This document shows, in pieces, positions 9,252-22,000 of a stretch of 64,000 bases of DNA. The translations under genes were made by a program, and so were the position numbers. This DNA is from Casuarius casuarius (lineage: Eukaryota; Chordata; Aves; Casuariiformes; Casuariidae). The notes below the pieces were generated by a model that searched no databases, was not told the origin of the DNA, and saw only the letters and a list, made by a program, of their open reading frames with translations. The stretch's first letter is position 1. Each line of letters begins with the position of its first letter. The stretch is from assembly GCA_003342895.1 (NCBI GenBank), contig PTFA01000024.1, positions 4,831,505-4,895,504 of the forward strand. Reading direction: 5' to 3'.

Positions 9252-12200
9252 GGCTCTTTTGCTTTGAAGGAGAAAAGACTAGTGAGACCTGTGGTCAAAA
9301 GAACACCTATTTAATCTTTCTACATATACTTTACCTGCATTCTTCATAAAAAGTTACTTGTTTCATCATGATGGGGGATGACATTTTCTTTTTTAAATCT
9401 TGTTTGTAAATGCATTCCTATATTGTAAGAAGCCAGAGAAGGAGGAAGATAAACTAAGGAGCGGAATGAAAGAAGGCATCAGGGAGATTTCAGAGAGAGA
9501 ACACCATCACAGGAGCAAGGAGTTCTCGACACAGAGAGAAATAAGGAACTTGGAAATCTCTTTCCTTTCTACTCCCACAGGGAAGGAACAGAAGCAGCAA
9601 AAAGAAAGTAAAGCAGCAGAGTGTGTTTCTTTCAAAATACTGAAAAAATCAAATACTCAAGTTATGAAAGGGAAGGGATAGATCTAGCGTTAACAGGCTT
9701 GGTCAAGGTTTGATTCTGGCAGTCTTGGTAAGTGAGATATTACAAAGCACCAGGCTGATTAGGACTTCTTATATGGCTACATGAAACATGGGAAGCTTAG
9801 AACAGCCAGCAGCCACTAGCATTACAGATATTTCATTTATGCAAAGTTAGCGGGATCCTGTTAACAAAATGGAGAGCAGCTGAGAAACTGGTCCACAGAA
9901 AAGTAAACTTTTGACTCTGTGCCATTGTGAACTCTGGCTTTGTATTTTGTTTCCTAATCACCTTGAAAGAGAGATTATATATCTTCTGGAGCCTGATACA
10001 ATGCCTAAAGGAAATCATTCCATTGACTTCAGTGAACCTTTTACTGTAACCTCAATGTTCTTTTCAAGGAAGTCCTGTCAATATTCTCCTTTCTACGTAA
10101 TACATTATGGTGCACTCAGAATCAAAATACAACAGTAAATAAAGTAAGACTTTAATCAATAATATGGGAAAATAGAATCCAAAGCACCCCTAACAGAAGG
10201 AAGCAAGACGACTATTCATAACATTAACCTGAGTAATAGCAAGCCCAGGAGCAACTGGTAATTCTGGCATCAGGGCTTCTGAGTTCAGCAATTTCTGCTG
10301 AAGCTATCCTACAACACAGAAAGCAGTTCCTCGTTCTTCCGCCAGAAAAATAAAGCAAGGGTGCATGCAACACTGTGGTCAAGCGTTTAGGCTCTTTGGA
10401 TCTGATAGCAGCAAGAGGCGGGTTGCAGTCGCCTTTCCGAAGGCTTTGCTCGGCAGTGCCAACTCTGCAGCAGTTGGCTAAGGAGCCATTCAGCTCTGTC
10501 AGACCAGAGCCCTGCTGTGCACACAGACAAGCAGATACGTGCAGGCCTGGGGAACTTCAGAAGTTAGCTACATCAAGGTCTAAAAACACAGATTTTAACT
10601 CCATTCTCCTTTAGTTACACTTTAGGTGCCTCAATCCTTCTTTAGTTATGCTTAATCAATGTTTCAGACTTCCGAATTAAAGAATCAACTGATATATTCT
10701 GACAAGAAATTTTAAGGATGTGAACTATCGAACTCAGTGACAATCTTTTCAGGAGGTTTTGGATTAGGTCCCACACTGATTAATTATGTGCCTATACAAA
10801 TAAGGTTCAAATTTTAATTAAAGAAAAGCTTGAAGCAATACTTGAAAACTTGGCACCAAAAAGCAGTCCTCAAAGAAATTCAGACTTCAGTCCACATGCA
10901 TTCTCATAAAAGCCAAATTCATATTTTGGTGAAAGCATATGGAGATACACTGTGCTTTCCCTTGGCTGGAAAGGCTTTCAAATCCTGATGAAATATGAGA
11001 CTTTATAGATTTGAGGATGTAAAATGGTCATAGCTTATGACATATATGAGATTTTCTGTCTACTGTTAAAATTCTAGATTTCAAGATGATACAGGAATAG
11101 GCCTGAAAGATATGTCTAGTCTTTTTACTTAACTAGCTAATTATTTTCAAGAATGGGAGCAATCCGTTTCAAAATATTTTATCCTTCTGTTTCTCTTTTT
11201 CAACTATAATTCATATCCATACAACTTCAAAGGGACACATTCAACCAACTAGTTCTACAGTTGCATTCTAAACAATACAGTAGTTTCTTTCTGTGGGGAA
11301 AAAAGGGTATCTCTGCCATGTCTGGGTTCTGTTGTACAGAAGCATGCATGGTAGAAATCGTAAGAAACTACAGTCTAATTGTCTACCAGCTTGTTTAAAT
11401 CTCCAAACATATAAGCAAGTTCGGGTTTCAATACTGCAATGGTAATCCTATCGCTAAATCTCCCCTCCCCTGGGAATTATATTAAAATGACTGAAAGTCT
11501 CTTTACATGCTTCTAACTGCATTACAAGGGGAGTTTTTAGGCCTTTGGACAGCTTTCATTTCAACCTAGTGACTCCCAAGCCGTCTGCATGCTATCAAGA
11601 GTCTTTGCCAGAATGAGGTCTGCCAAACCAGCTAGTTTTGTCTTTTGAACCCAGCACAAATTGCATTAACTGCAAAACTATTCTCTCAGAAAGTATATTG
11701 TTGTCTGAAAATGCCTATTCCAAAAGCAACAACTCTGATACTAGGAAAATACAGTTATTTAAGGATTTTAATTATCTACCCATCTATTACAAATGTGATT
11801 TCTTTTCTTGCCAGCCTTCCAGGTTCATTTCAGTAAATCCTCATCAGTTACCCATGCTTTACATTGGCAGTTCTTAACAGGATTTGCCAAATTCTTTGAG
11901 GGAAATAAATTATGTTGAGTCAGACCGGAAAAATCTAGCCAGATCATAAAAACTTTGTCCTACAATCAAAATATTATATAACTGGCAGAGAAATTTTGTG
12001 AGAGGGTTAATATTAACAAATTTCTCTTTTTAGCCCTGTAAGATTTCTCAAATGTAAAGTAATTTAAAATGTCGGCCCTTATGTCAGCCAATGAGTCTCA
12101 GCATCTTCAACTGCAAGTCCTAAGGGAAAAATCAAACATATTTTTACCCATATTTTAATTACATTTCTATAGATTTTGTAAAATATTTAGGGCACTATCC

Positions 12201-12337
12201 TTTGGGCTACTCCTCTCTTCACAAGAAATGCTGAAGCACTTGGAATGGAACTAATCTGCATTTTGTTGGTTTACAGTGTAAGCATCAGTGGACTATAGTC
12301 AGCTCATACTTACTAGAGCCACCAACGCATCTGGTTA

Positions 12338-12409
12338 TCATGCATAGTCTATGGGTGCATATGCTGTATGAACAGGCTCCGAGTGTGGCATAACTGGCTC
12401 TTCTCTATT
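12338..12409 (-). other. Candidate terminal coding exon (weak)
   Basis: On the minus strand a good pyrimidine-tract acceptor (CCACCCTCTTTCACGTCTACAG) opens a 72-bp segment. One frame reads 23 codons, including PVMPHSEPVHTAYAPIDYA, to a TGA that is followed at once by TAA. The protein is not recognised. The phase-2 reading is also open for 19 codons to a TAG, which lowers its value as coding evidence. Confidence 0.13.
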
Positions 12410-13968
12410 CTGTAGACGTGAAAGAGGGTGGGATAGTGAGTCATACTCAATACTTTCTAGCCAGGCTATTAAATAGCATCGTTTCTGTAATTTTAAAATT
12501 GCCCCAAAGGCATTTTAATATATCGTTATTCTTGCCATACATTTTCCCTTATAAAAGCAATGAAAGACCTCTCTAGTTTAGCTCAGCAATGAAAATCATA
12601 AAAATTGGAAATCCTTTAGATAACAACTAAGTGTTGTTGATTCTTCTTGCAATACAAATTGAGTAATTTTACAGCAAGTGTGTGGTCTTTTACGGCACAA
12701 TAGAACATTTCTTATATCTGACTTCTGATTAGAGGCCCTTTCTTGCCTGGGTCACCAACATTTAATTGAACACAATCTCCAGCTATCCTCTACAGAAGCA
12801 CAACATAAAGAGGATTTTGACAATGAACTCAACTGGAAAAATAGAAAGGGAAGGTGAGGAGGGGAAGCTGTGGAAAGACAGCAAATTCCTTTGAAGGTTC
12901 CAGTTTTCTAGTCAGAAACAGAACCTGCTGATGTATCCACGGAGTCTGAAACACAGACGGGGAAAAGAAGCAATGATTCTTCATGACTTAAATGCTTTCT
13001 GTAGAAGACTATCCAATTTCCTGGAGAAAGACTAGTCGCAAACTCAGCATATTCTCTTTCCATGCTTTTTCATTTAGACGAGACTAATACAATACTAGCA
13101 GTAACTCTCTCCCTCTCTCCCCTATACTCTCCCATAAAAAAGATTTCCCTTCAGAAACTGCAGACTTTTGTACCTGGACAAATGCAGATTCCTCAGAACT
13201 TTGAGTGTAGGGAAAGCTTTTCCTTGACCACCTCCTCTAGAAAAAGTTCTATACCTTAGCTCCTCCATCCCTTAGAGACCAAACTACTATCAAATTATTA
13301 TAAAATTTGAGAATATCACAGGGCTGCTGAAAGCATAAATCCTTTTTCAAATACCTTTAGTGTCATCAAAGAACTATCCTGCCTGAACATCTCTAAAAGA
13401 AATAGTGAAAATCTTCTTTTCCTCCACTGTGACAGGCATTTATAGACAACAGAATTATCCTGCAGAGATAAGTGGCTAATCAAGCAGGTCTGTAATTCAC
13501 ATCTCAGACAATCGCTAGCCTCCACAGCTCATTGTTCTTAATGGAAAAGTAGTGCCCACCTTGCAAAACAGCAAATCACCAACTAAACAAGAAAAAATGT
13601 TAATGATCCCCTCAATCCATGACCATTAGCTTCCATTTCCATCTCCAATCATTTGCATAAAAAAATACAAAAAGATGTTCCAGTTGTTCTTCACTATAGT
13701 GAAGAAATCCAGTAAAATTCAAATTCCTTTGGTGAAACAAAAGTGAAACTTCTTGGAAAATATCATAATACAACCCCCCCTTTTTTTTGAAAAGCCAATG
13801 TGCAGAACAGATAAATGTTTAAGAACTTGTAGATCAAATATCAGCACCATGTCCTGACTCCAACCCTATGGATCTACTGAAGCTTGTTTATTCTTAATCT
13901 TTTCCCCTTCCCACCCTTTACTTTTCAGTTCGACTTCTTCAAAGGGAACAAATTTTCTTAACCATCAC

Positions 13969-13998
13969 ATACATTAAGAGTATGATATACATTAAGAG
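13969..13998. repeat. 18-bp tandem duplication
   Basis: ATACATTAAGAGT occurs twice, 18 bases apart (13969 and 13987). A short slippage-type duplication. Confidence 0.85.
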
Positions 13999-14179
13999 TT
14001 TGCACAAATTCAAGGGTCATCTTACTTGGATTTTCTCTTCTATAGTTCCTAGTGCTCTAACAGCAGGATCCCAAACTGTGCATGTGAGTACAGCACTTCT
14101 GGAGAAAGCTTCTCTTCAGAAAGGAAAAATTCAGTAAATGCACTAAACAGACATTAATTATCTTCTCTCATTATTTCAG

Positions 14180-14278
14180 GGCTCTATGTATCCTCACTAC
14201 TATGCAGCCATCAGAAGCACCAGAGGGAAGTTTGGCCCCAATTGTCTGTACAGCAATGCTTTTTACTTGCACTTATAG
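14180..14278 (+). other. Candidate terminal coding exon (weak)
   Basis: An acceptor with a pyrimidine-rich lead (TCTTCTCTCATTATTTCAG) is followed by 32 open codons to TAG at 14276-14278. The central peptide reads PHYYAAIRSTRGKFGPN. The composition is protein-like, but I know no family with it, and no upstream plus-strand exon is in evident phase. Confidence 0.13.
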
Positions 14279-16589
14279 TTCTGTACATTGACATAGCTAA
14301 ATGAAAGCTTAGAAGTCATTATCTTTATTTTAGCTCATCAAATCTTAATTTATTTGATGATAAATGAGGTGTGTTTAGACTAATTATTCTATAAAAATCA
14401 CTTTTCCCTAATCAAGACTACAAGCAGAATATTAGAACTATAAATGAAGAATAAATATGAAACTGATAGCCTGCTCTGATTGAGTTGTTTACTGTAGCTT
14501 TCTGAAGGCATTTATTTCACAAAGGTCTGAGTATTAGTTAATAACTGAGTATTCACATGGCCACGTCCTCCACAGAATGAAATAAAAGAATCACTTCTGC
14601 CGTCCAGTGGAGATTTTTTGCATCTAAGCAGGTTTAACTTTATGTTTCTGCATACCTATGTGTCTTCGTCCATCACATCTTAACCTTATCTGAAAGGGTA
14701 AAGAAAGGTGCTGGCTTTCCAAATCAATACTGCAAGGGTGAGTCAACTTAAGCTTTCGTTTTCCAGCCCACAAGAGGACTATGATCGTCTCAGTAAGAAT
14801 TTCCCCCCGCCATGCTTCTGGTTCACGCCAGCTAGCAGGAAGCTTAAAGGAAAGCCAGCTCAAATAAGGTAGAGATTATGAGGCTGCTCTGGGAGACAGA
14901 AGACTTTTCCCAGTACCTGATCCAGTTATTTAAATAGTCATCTACTGCTTTCTTCACTCCCTTTGAAATATTTTACTATGATAGTGTTCAAGTATATATT
15001 GAAAACAAAGTCAAAAAAATGACCAGCTGGAATACCCGCCCAGAAAAGGAGAGGGGAAGAACAATCTTCTGCGCTCAAATTCCTACTCCAGATAATGTTT
15101 AAATTACGTGTTTGAATAGGCACAAGCTCAACAGAAGAGATTAAGACTCCAGTGCCAGAATACCTAACAGTATGATGCTTAAGTTGAAAGAGAAGACTTA
15201 GATCTCCTCTCTCAGACAAATTAATCGAACATTTCTTGCCTGAGTACTCTAACAACATTCTTCATTAGATATTTTATCAATTTAACTCAAATACATACAA
15301 ATTATTTTGTACTGAACAAAAACTTCATGCATATTTAATTCTTTTTATTTTGGTGATGATAAAATTCCAAATTTGGTTCAATCCATCCATTTGTATCGCA
15401 GTTTATTATTATTATTGCAAACTGAACTAAAAAATAATCCACTGCTCACACAGTTCTACCCCTAGATCATTTTTGAAGCCACTGGAGAAAAGCCTCTGAT
15501 TGTCAAAAAAGCTCTTTTTTCCCTCAGCAAAACTAACCAGGCATGAAAACAGAGCATTTAACAACAACAATTAAAATAATTCCAAAAATCAATTTTAGAA
15601 GAGCTTGCGAGCAAATTTCACATCTTTTCATTTTATACCGTATACACATATCGGGTCCCAACGTTATATACAGCTCACCAACCCCGCTCTGCAGCAGACA
15701 GGGAGCATCCAACTGAATAAAGATGCTGCCCCAAGAGTTTAGGGTCCTCTCTGCATATAGCTGGCACCATCCCAAAAAAGAGAAGGGAAGCATGATTTTC
15801 ACACAGAAATAATGACTGCCGTACATTGGAGGATGCAAAATCAGACCAGAGCATCCAGAGAGGACTTAGGGTTTATGCTTTTCCCTAGTGAGAAGAGGCC
15901 AAAAGCACCACTGCAGCCAAACCCTGAGCTGCTAACATGTGTAAGAGCACGAGCAAAGCAGGGCTGGATCAAGAGGACTATGCCAAATGCCATGGACACA
16001 GCAAGAGATGGGTTTCTCCATGGAGCATATGAGTGAAAGGAGCATAAAACCATGCAGTCAGCAACAAGAATAAACACTGTGGGTTTTAGCACCACAGCAA
16101 TTACTTCCAGCTTTTTAATATTTGAATACGGGACCAAGAGAACACTGGAAGATATTAAAAGGAAACACTTCCAAAGTTAATGAGATCAGCTGTTTTGATA
16201 TGTAAAATAGTTTTAATAAATGGAATAATTCTGTTTGCAGCAGGATACTGCTTTAGGCTGTTAATTAGACTTTTGGAAATATTAAAAAGGAAGAATGACC
16301 TGTGCACTTACATTAAGTAGGATAAACAATAAGTGCATACTATTGTAGGTACATACTTCTGCTGTATAAATAAGGAAATGAGATTGAATTGTTAGTAATA
16401 AAAGACACAACATTTCAAAATATAAACAAATCATCTGCCTGACTCTTAAAAAATATTCATTAATGCTACATTACTCAATGAAACACATAATAGGAGTCCA
16501 CATACACCTTGATGATATATGTGTGTCAGGTTTCATTAGCATTAGTAAGGGAAAGGTTTCAATATTGCTGAATTCTTCTTCCTAAAAGA

Positions 16590-16642
16590 AAGGAAATGAT
16601 TTGCTCAAGTTCAGAGTGCACACCCAGGTCTGGCTCCCCAGT
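16590..16642 (+). mobile_element. Possible MIR SINE remnant
   Basis: AATGATTTGCTCAAG, followed after a deletion by ACCCAGGTCTGGCTCCCC, resembles the 3' half of MIR as I remember it (TGATTTGCCCAAGGTCAC ... ACCCAGGTCTG). The middle block is missing. The match is short and from memory only. Confidence 0.35.
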
Positions 16643-18133
16643 CATCTCTGTGTGAGTTGATTCCTCTGGACATGCACACACATAGGATCCAATAAACTCA
16701 AAGATATAAGTAGATATGCTGTGGGCTATACAACAAAAACTAAGGTTTAAAAAAAATGAAGCTAGCAAAAATTCCATGCATGAATCTCTTTCCTGCAAAC
16801 CAATTTAACTCACATCTCTGCCAGAAACTTTCAGGGCTCATCCTCAGCTGGAGATGAGTATACCCTAACTCAGCCACAGTTGAGTTGTCTGTATGCTGTA
16901 CACAGACATCTGCAGTGTTTATTTGACATTCTTTATACTACAGCAAGAGTAGTATAAAACTTCTTCTTTTCTAGGATAAAAAAAATAATAATAATAATCC
17001 AAAAAGGCATATCCACCTCCTTTGAAAAGATTTGGATTTCCCTATCCTGTCAGGCCTAAAGTAGAAGGTGGTGTGCTCCCTACAGTGGATGAACCTCGTG
17101 TGCTTTTATGTTCAATTCCTTCCTCACTTTTTTTAAAAAAAAGACACAGTATATATTTAGAAAAGCCAGGAGTGCAACAAAGTAAATCCAGACTGCGCAG
17201 CTTTGGGCATTTTATCAAACTTCTGATGCACATACAAATTAAACCAGCCAGCAGGTATGCATTCCTGCAGATATTCCAATACAGACAACATCTTCTGCAA
17301 ATTAGCCAGGCCACAGAGGAGAATATTCCATCAGTTTCCTCATTTAAAGTTGACAGCCTGTAGATTACTTATCAACTCATTATATTTAAGCGCATCTGTC
17401 TTTCTATCTATTTATTTATATGGCCTCAGCCATTAGGAAATTTGAAGTGCTGCCAAGTGTCTCAAAACAGACTTTCTCTTCATTCCTCAATATTCTGTAG
17501 GAAAAAAAAAAGACTTTATGTTTAAGAGATTTCTGTACTTGTCTTCATTTCCGTTATTCAATTTTTTTGTGCATTTATGGAAAAGAGCTTCAAGAAAAAG
17601 TTGACTGTATAAATTAGTTTTCCCCTGAAAGTAGTGCAAGCTCATGCTTATCTCTTGCAGAAATGAGCCAATAAATACTACTTCTGAAAATGAAACAATT
17701 TTCCAAAGTATTTACACAACGTTACTCATAAACTGAGTGCTATAACCACATTTACAAACTCGCATAAAAAGAGCCAGTTTTATCACGTTGAAAAGAGTTT
17801 GAGGGGGAAAAAAAGGAAGTAAAAAGCTTAGCTGTATCACAGTAGATGCTTTGAGATATCACATGCACGCTGTTACAAAGTTAGCTGCTGTGGGGAAATA
17901 ACAGCGTAAGCTTCTAGGCTCTGCAGCACACTTCTCAACGCTCAGCATATTCATTTATGAGATGATTACTGTCGCTGAAGTATGTTTGATTCCTGCTCTG
18001 TCAGTGTTTTACACACACAGATTTTCCTACTCAGTGATTATTCATATTGTCTGAAGATCTTCACCAGCACATCGTTTGTCTTTGCTGTAATTCTTTGTGA
18101 CAAAATAATACTTTCAAAGCGCATTCATGTTCC

Positions 18134-18181
18134 AGACTGAAATCTTGGCTTTACCATTGACTCCGCTTGACCACGGGAAAG
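18134..18181 (+). mobile_element. Possible MIR SINE remnant (weak)
   Basis: GAAATCTTGGCTTTACCATTG then GACCACGGGAAA resembles the MIR segment AAATCCTGGCTCTGCCACTT ... GACCTTGGGCAA. Similarity is short and stops abruptly after the GGGAAA block. Confidence 0.22.
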
Positions 18182-18963
18182 AGGTGCAGGCTGGGGACAG
18201 GCAGATTGCAGCACTCACAACCTTTGGCAGTCATGGTTTCATTCTGCCTACTTCCCTGCTCTTCCTTTCCTTCCCAGACATGCTCAAGTAAAGTACCTAC
18301 CAGCAGATGCCATAAATAAGTTCCTCTACAACCATTATAGTCATGACACCAGTCCATGCAAAGGATGCTGGAAACTGAGTTTTCGGTTGCAGGGGGAGAA
18401 GCATAAAAGGATGGGAATTGCAAACTACTTGCTCCTGCAAATTCAACAATCTCTTTCATAAACAGAAATCACACCTAAGACCAGAATAAATATTTGTGGG
18501 AGACATTCAGGGAACTTCAGCTTCCCTGTTCTATCCACAGAGAAACTGCAGGTGAGAATCTTCAGGACCACAAGCCTGCTCTTGCAGAAGCAGAGCTCTA
18601 ATGTGCATTCCTTCCTACATTAATAATGTTTACCTTTCTCGAAATATGCAACAGGGCAGAAGAAAAAAGAGGTTTCTCTTACAAATAATGAAGCCTCCGA
18701 TTTTATTAACAAGGTGTTCACAAAAGCCATTCCTGCTCATCAGTGTCTTGTATAAGTTTTCTCACCAGCTATTAATTTCTGTTACATACAGCAGCTTTGA
18801 GGATTCCAGTGAGGAAGACTGTTTATAAATGTTCACACTGTCATGTTTATTTATATTGTAAACACAAGGCAGACTTGTCAGCTGAAACAAGAATAGCTTC
18901 ATATTCACTTACTAGATAGCGCTAAATGAGACTTCATTACTGCAGTGGAGAAACCCTCTATTA

Positions 18964-18966
<3 letters not shown>

Positions 18967-19001
<35 letters not shown>
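18967..19001. repeat. Poly-A tract (35)
   Basis: The longest homopolymer in the window. A retroposon 3' tail is possible, but I recognise no element 5' of it and saw no flanking duplication. Confidence 0.95.
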
Positions 19002-19002
<1 letters not shown>

Positions 19003-19004
19003 AC

Positions 19005-22000
19005 CGTTCTTTCTGATTCAGACTGAAAATGAAAAGGTCTAAAATGCATTGAAGGAAGGCGAACACAGTTTTGTTTTGCCATTCAGAGAGAGTTCTAATT
19101 TTTTCAAAGTTTAGGAGGCAGTAGCTGGCCTCTCAAAGCCTTGAGGGATGCCTGTGGCTCCTTCCAGGATGTAGAAGGTGGCAAAGTCGTCCCAGGAGCG
19201 AGGACTTTCCCTCGTGCTGTCCAGGGGAACATGGCTTTGCAGCCATGAGTGCTGCAGGTTTCACCAGTCCGTTGCCCAGCAAGGAACCTGGAGTCCCCAT
19301 CACTGACCTTCTTCTAAAGGCATTGCAAGAAAGGAAGAAAATGTAAAAACAAGGCCATAACAAAGGGCAAGTATAAACTTATCCATAGCATTTCTCATTC
19401 TTGTAACATGGAAGAGATGGGTCTAAAACAAAAGCTGATATCAATAAATCAAAATGTAAGTTCAGACTAATTGGAGAAAAAAATGCTTCTTTTTATTCAC
19501 CTTCTTTCCCAAGTAGCTTACAAAAGATGGTCTTAAAATTTTTATTCTATCTTCTTGATCAATAGAAATAAAATTCTCCCTTAGCTGAAATTAGCCACTA
19601 TAAGCAATGCACACATCTTACATTGACTCTCTGCAAAGAGAAAACTTCACCCCTAATAACTGCTTAAAACTTCGGTAAACAACTCTGTTTTGCAGGATGG
19701 AATATAGCTGTTTGAACATCAGTTGTATAATCAAGTTCATATGCCAATGAAATTAATTGATAGCACTGATAATGAGTATGACAGAACTTCAGGAAGAAAT
19801 TATTCTTTTTCTTTACTTAAAAAGACCTGTTTTACAACTGTTGGCATATTCTGTCTAGTGCTGATGTTAAAAAGTCCTGTTTGCAGGGTCCTGTCCCAGT
19901 TTTGGGTTGGGTAATGAGGACCTCTTCTGGGAGGTAAGAGAATAATATATCAGACAACATTTTTTCATCTTTTTAAATGCCTTTTCTTTGTCACTTCAAA
20001 AGGCTTGGTAGGTCATTCAGGCACCTGGGAGATTTTTCCTATTCCATTTCATGTCTCTCTCTAATTCTACTCTGTCCTCAGCTGGAACCTCCCAAAGATA
20101 TATTTCCTATTAGTTAACCGCAAAATAAATATTTGTGATAGGTATCAGGACACTGTCAATTCTAATTTTCTTTGAAAATAGTCAGGAAATTCTGCAGTTG
20201 ATGAGAATTCACCCTTCCTTTTCATCTCTCAGTGTGTAAAAATACAATAGGCTTCAAAACAGCAGGTGAATGGACTCCTAATCTGTGTTTAATAAATCAT
20301 CATAAGACCTGACTGTAAAAAGGCCTGATCTCTTTTGAAGATCACATCACACTTTGTGAAGTTCTTCAGAAGCTCTTGGAGAGCTCTGAGCATATTTCAA
20401 CTTAGGGTCCCACATATTCATCTGTGTATGACTGTGCTAGCAGTGCCCCTCTTTCTCAACTCAAATGGTAAATATTACAACTTGATTTAGTTAAAAAAGG
20501 GAGAACACATTTCCAGCTGACAGCTGAATGCTGGATATGAATGTGTTGAAGTAACTACTGATGAACTTTACAAAACACCAAGGGCCACTGAGATCACACC
20601 TTGATGAGAATGAATTAGAGTATGAGAGAAAATGCATGACACGATCAGATTGCCTTCATTGTTATTAAGACTGCTTGTTAATTAGAGAACTCACAGGGCT
20701 CTAACTCTAATTACTTTCTCTGTCTTTGATAATGTAAAGCAGGTATCTGACTGATATACTTTATTACTTATCTTTGGTGAAAAGTACAATTAGATGCCCC
20801 AAGCAAAGTAAAAGTTCTTGGTAGTTCAATGAGCAGCAGTTGTCTGACAGAAAGTTGGTCCCATGCAAGAGTTAATGTTGCAAATCCTGCTTACCAGATG
20901 ACTTCTTGAAAATCACCAAGTACAGCTATAGTTTCTCCTCTCTTGCTTACACTGAATTATCAGAAGTCCTCACACCAGCCTTAGCTCTCATCTGGTACAG
21001 GGTGGCACACCTCAGTGAAGCTGAACAGAACCCTGCCAGCAACCATCTGGCACAACAGATTTTAACTGGCCGCCAAGATCACCAACAGCACTCTTGTCTT
21101 CTAGAGCACTAATTAGCTACCTCCAAGTGGGGACCTTTTCTCTGCATCAGTAAGTCCTGGCACATACAGAGCACTGTGTGCAATCTTCTTCCACCCTGCC
21201 CATTCTTGGCATTCAATGCTGTGGAGCACAGTAAGATCTACATTGTTTGTTCAGTCTTTGAGTTGTCTTCGTGTGAATAAACCAGACTACACAATGATGG
21301 GGTGGTGCTCCTGAAGCCCCCATTAACTTTGCTTTAGGCTATATAGTTTAAAAATAACAGTGGACTTCATATTGTCTTGCAAAAGAATGAGGACTGCTGC
21401 TGTCAGCGGTATGGCTCCATGTGCAGGGTGCTAACACGCTCCACAAAACAGAATGGGGTTAGCAGTGCTGGTTCAAGCCGAGTAGAAAACAACAAGAGGG
21501 AAGCTAGCTGGCAAAGAAAGCGTGTAGCTAACAGGATATGCACCTTTGGCTTGTGGCATGTAACTGATATGCTTTCTACTATGTTTTTTTCATCTTCTTC
21601 AATTCTTTTTAAAATTTCATTCAAATTTAATGTCTGAATGTTTGTTTGCATAATGTCTAAGAGAAGAGTACCCTCACCCTGGGCATCAGTTGCTACCATA
21701 TTCTATTTAATAAATAATACTATCTTATACCACTACTAGTCCTTTTGCCACTTTCTCAAATAATTAACGGTCATCATACAACTTATTCATTCATCATTTA
21801 GAAAACAAATATTCTTCCCATCATCACAGAGACGTGACCAGTCTTTCTCCTCTTTCTCCCACTAAAAGATAAAGAATTCCCTTCTTATTTAGGCAGTCTA
21901 TCACTCTGTAACTTGAACTACTATAACACAAATCAGTTTTAGGGCTCCGATACTGCAAAATACATATTTATCAGGTGAGTTTTGAATGTCTGCTCTTCTT

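Larger units (their letters stand above)
9260..18960. other. Long AT-rich stretch, intron or intergenic character
   Basis: No gene recognised. It contains a short tandem (13969-13998), (AAT)n at 16986-16999, possible MIR remnants near 16590 and 18134, and two weak terminal-exon candidates (12338-12409 minus, 14180-14278 plus). The open frames reported from this stretch are short and without domains. Confidence 0.5.

Noticed and set aside
19133..19363. Minus-strand 76-codon frame near the poly-A tract, considered as a processed pseudogene
   Set aside because: The poly-A lies on the wrong side for a minus-strand retrocopy, and the peptide resembles no known protein.
20895..20955. Minus-strand open segment before a GTAAGC donor (peptide around GETIAVLGDFQEVI)
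   Set aside because: Poor acceptor and only about 20 codons; not distinguishable from chance.
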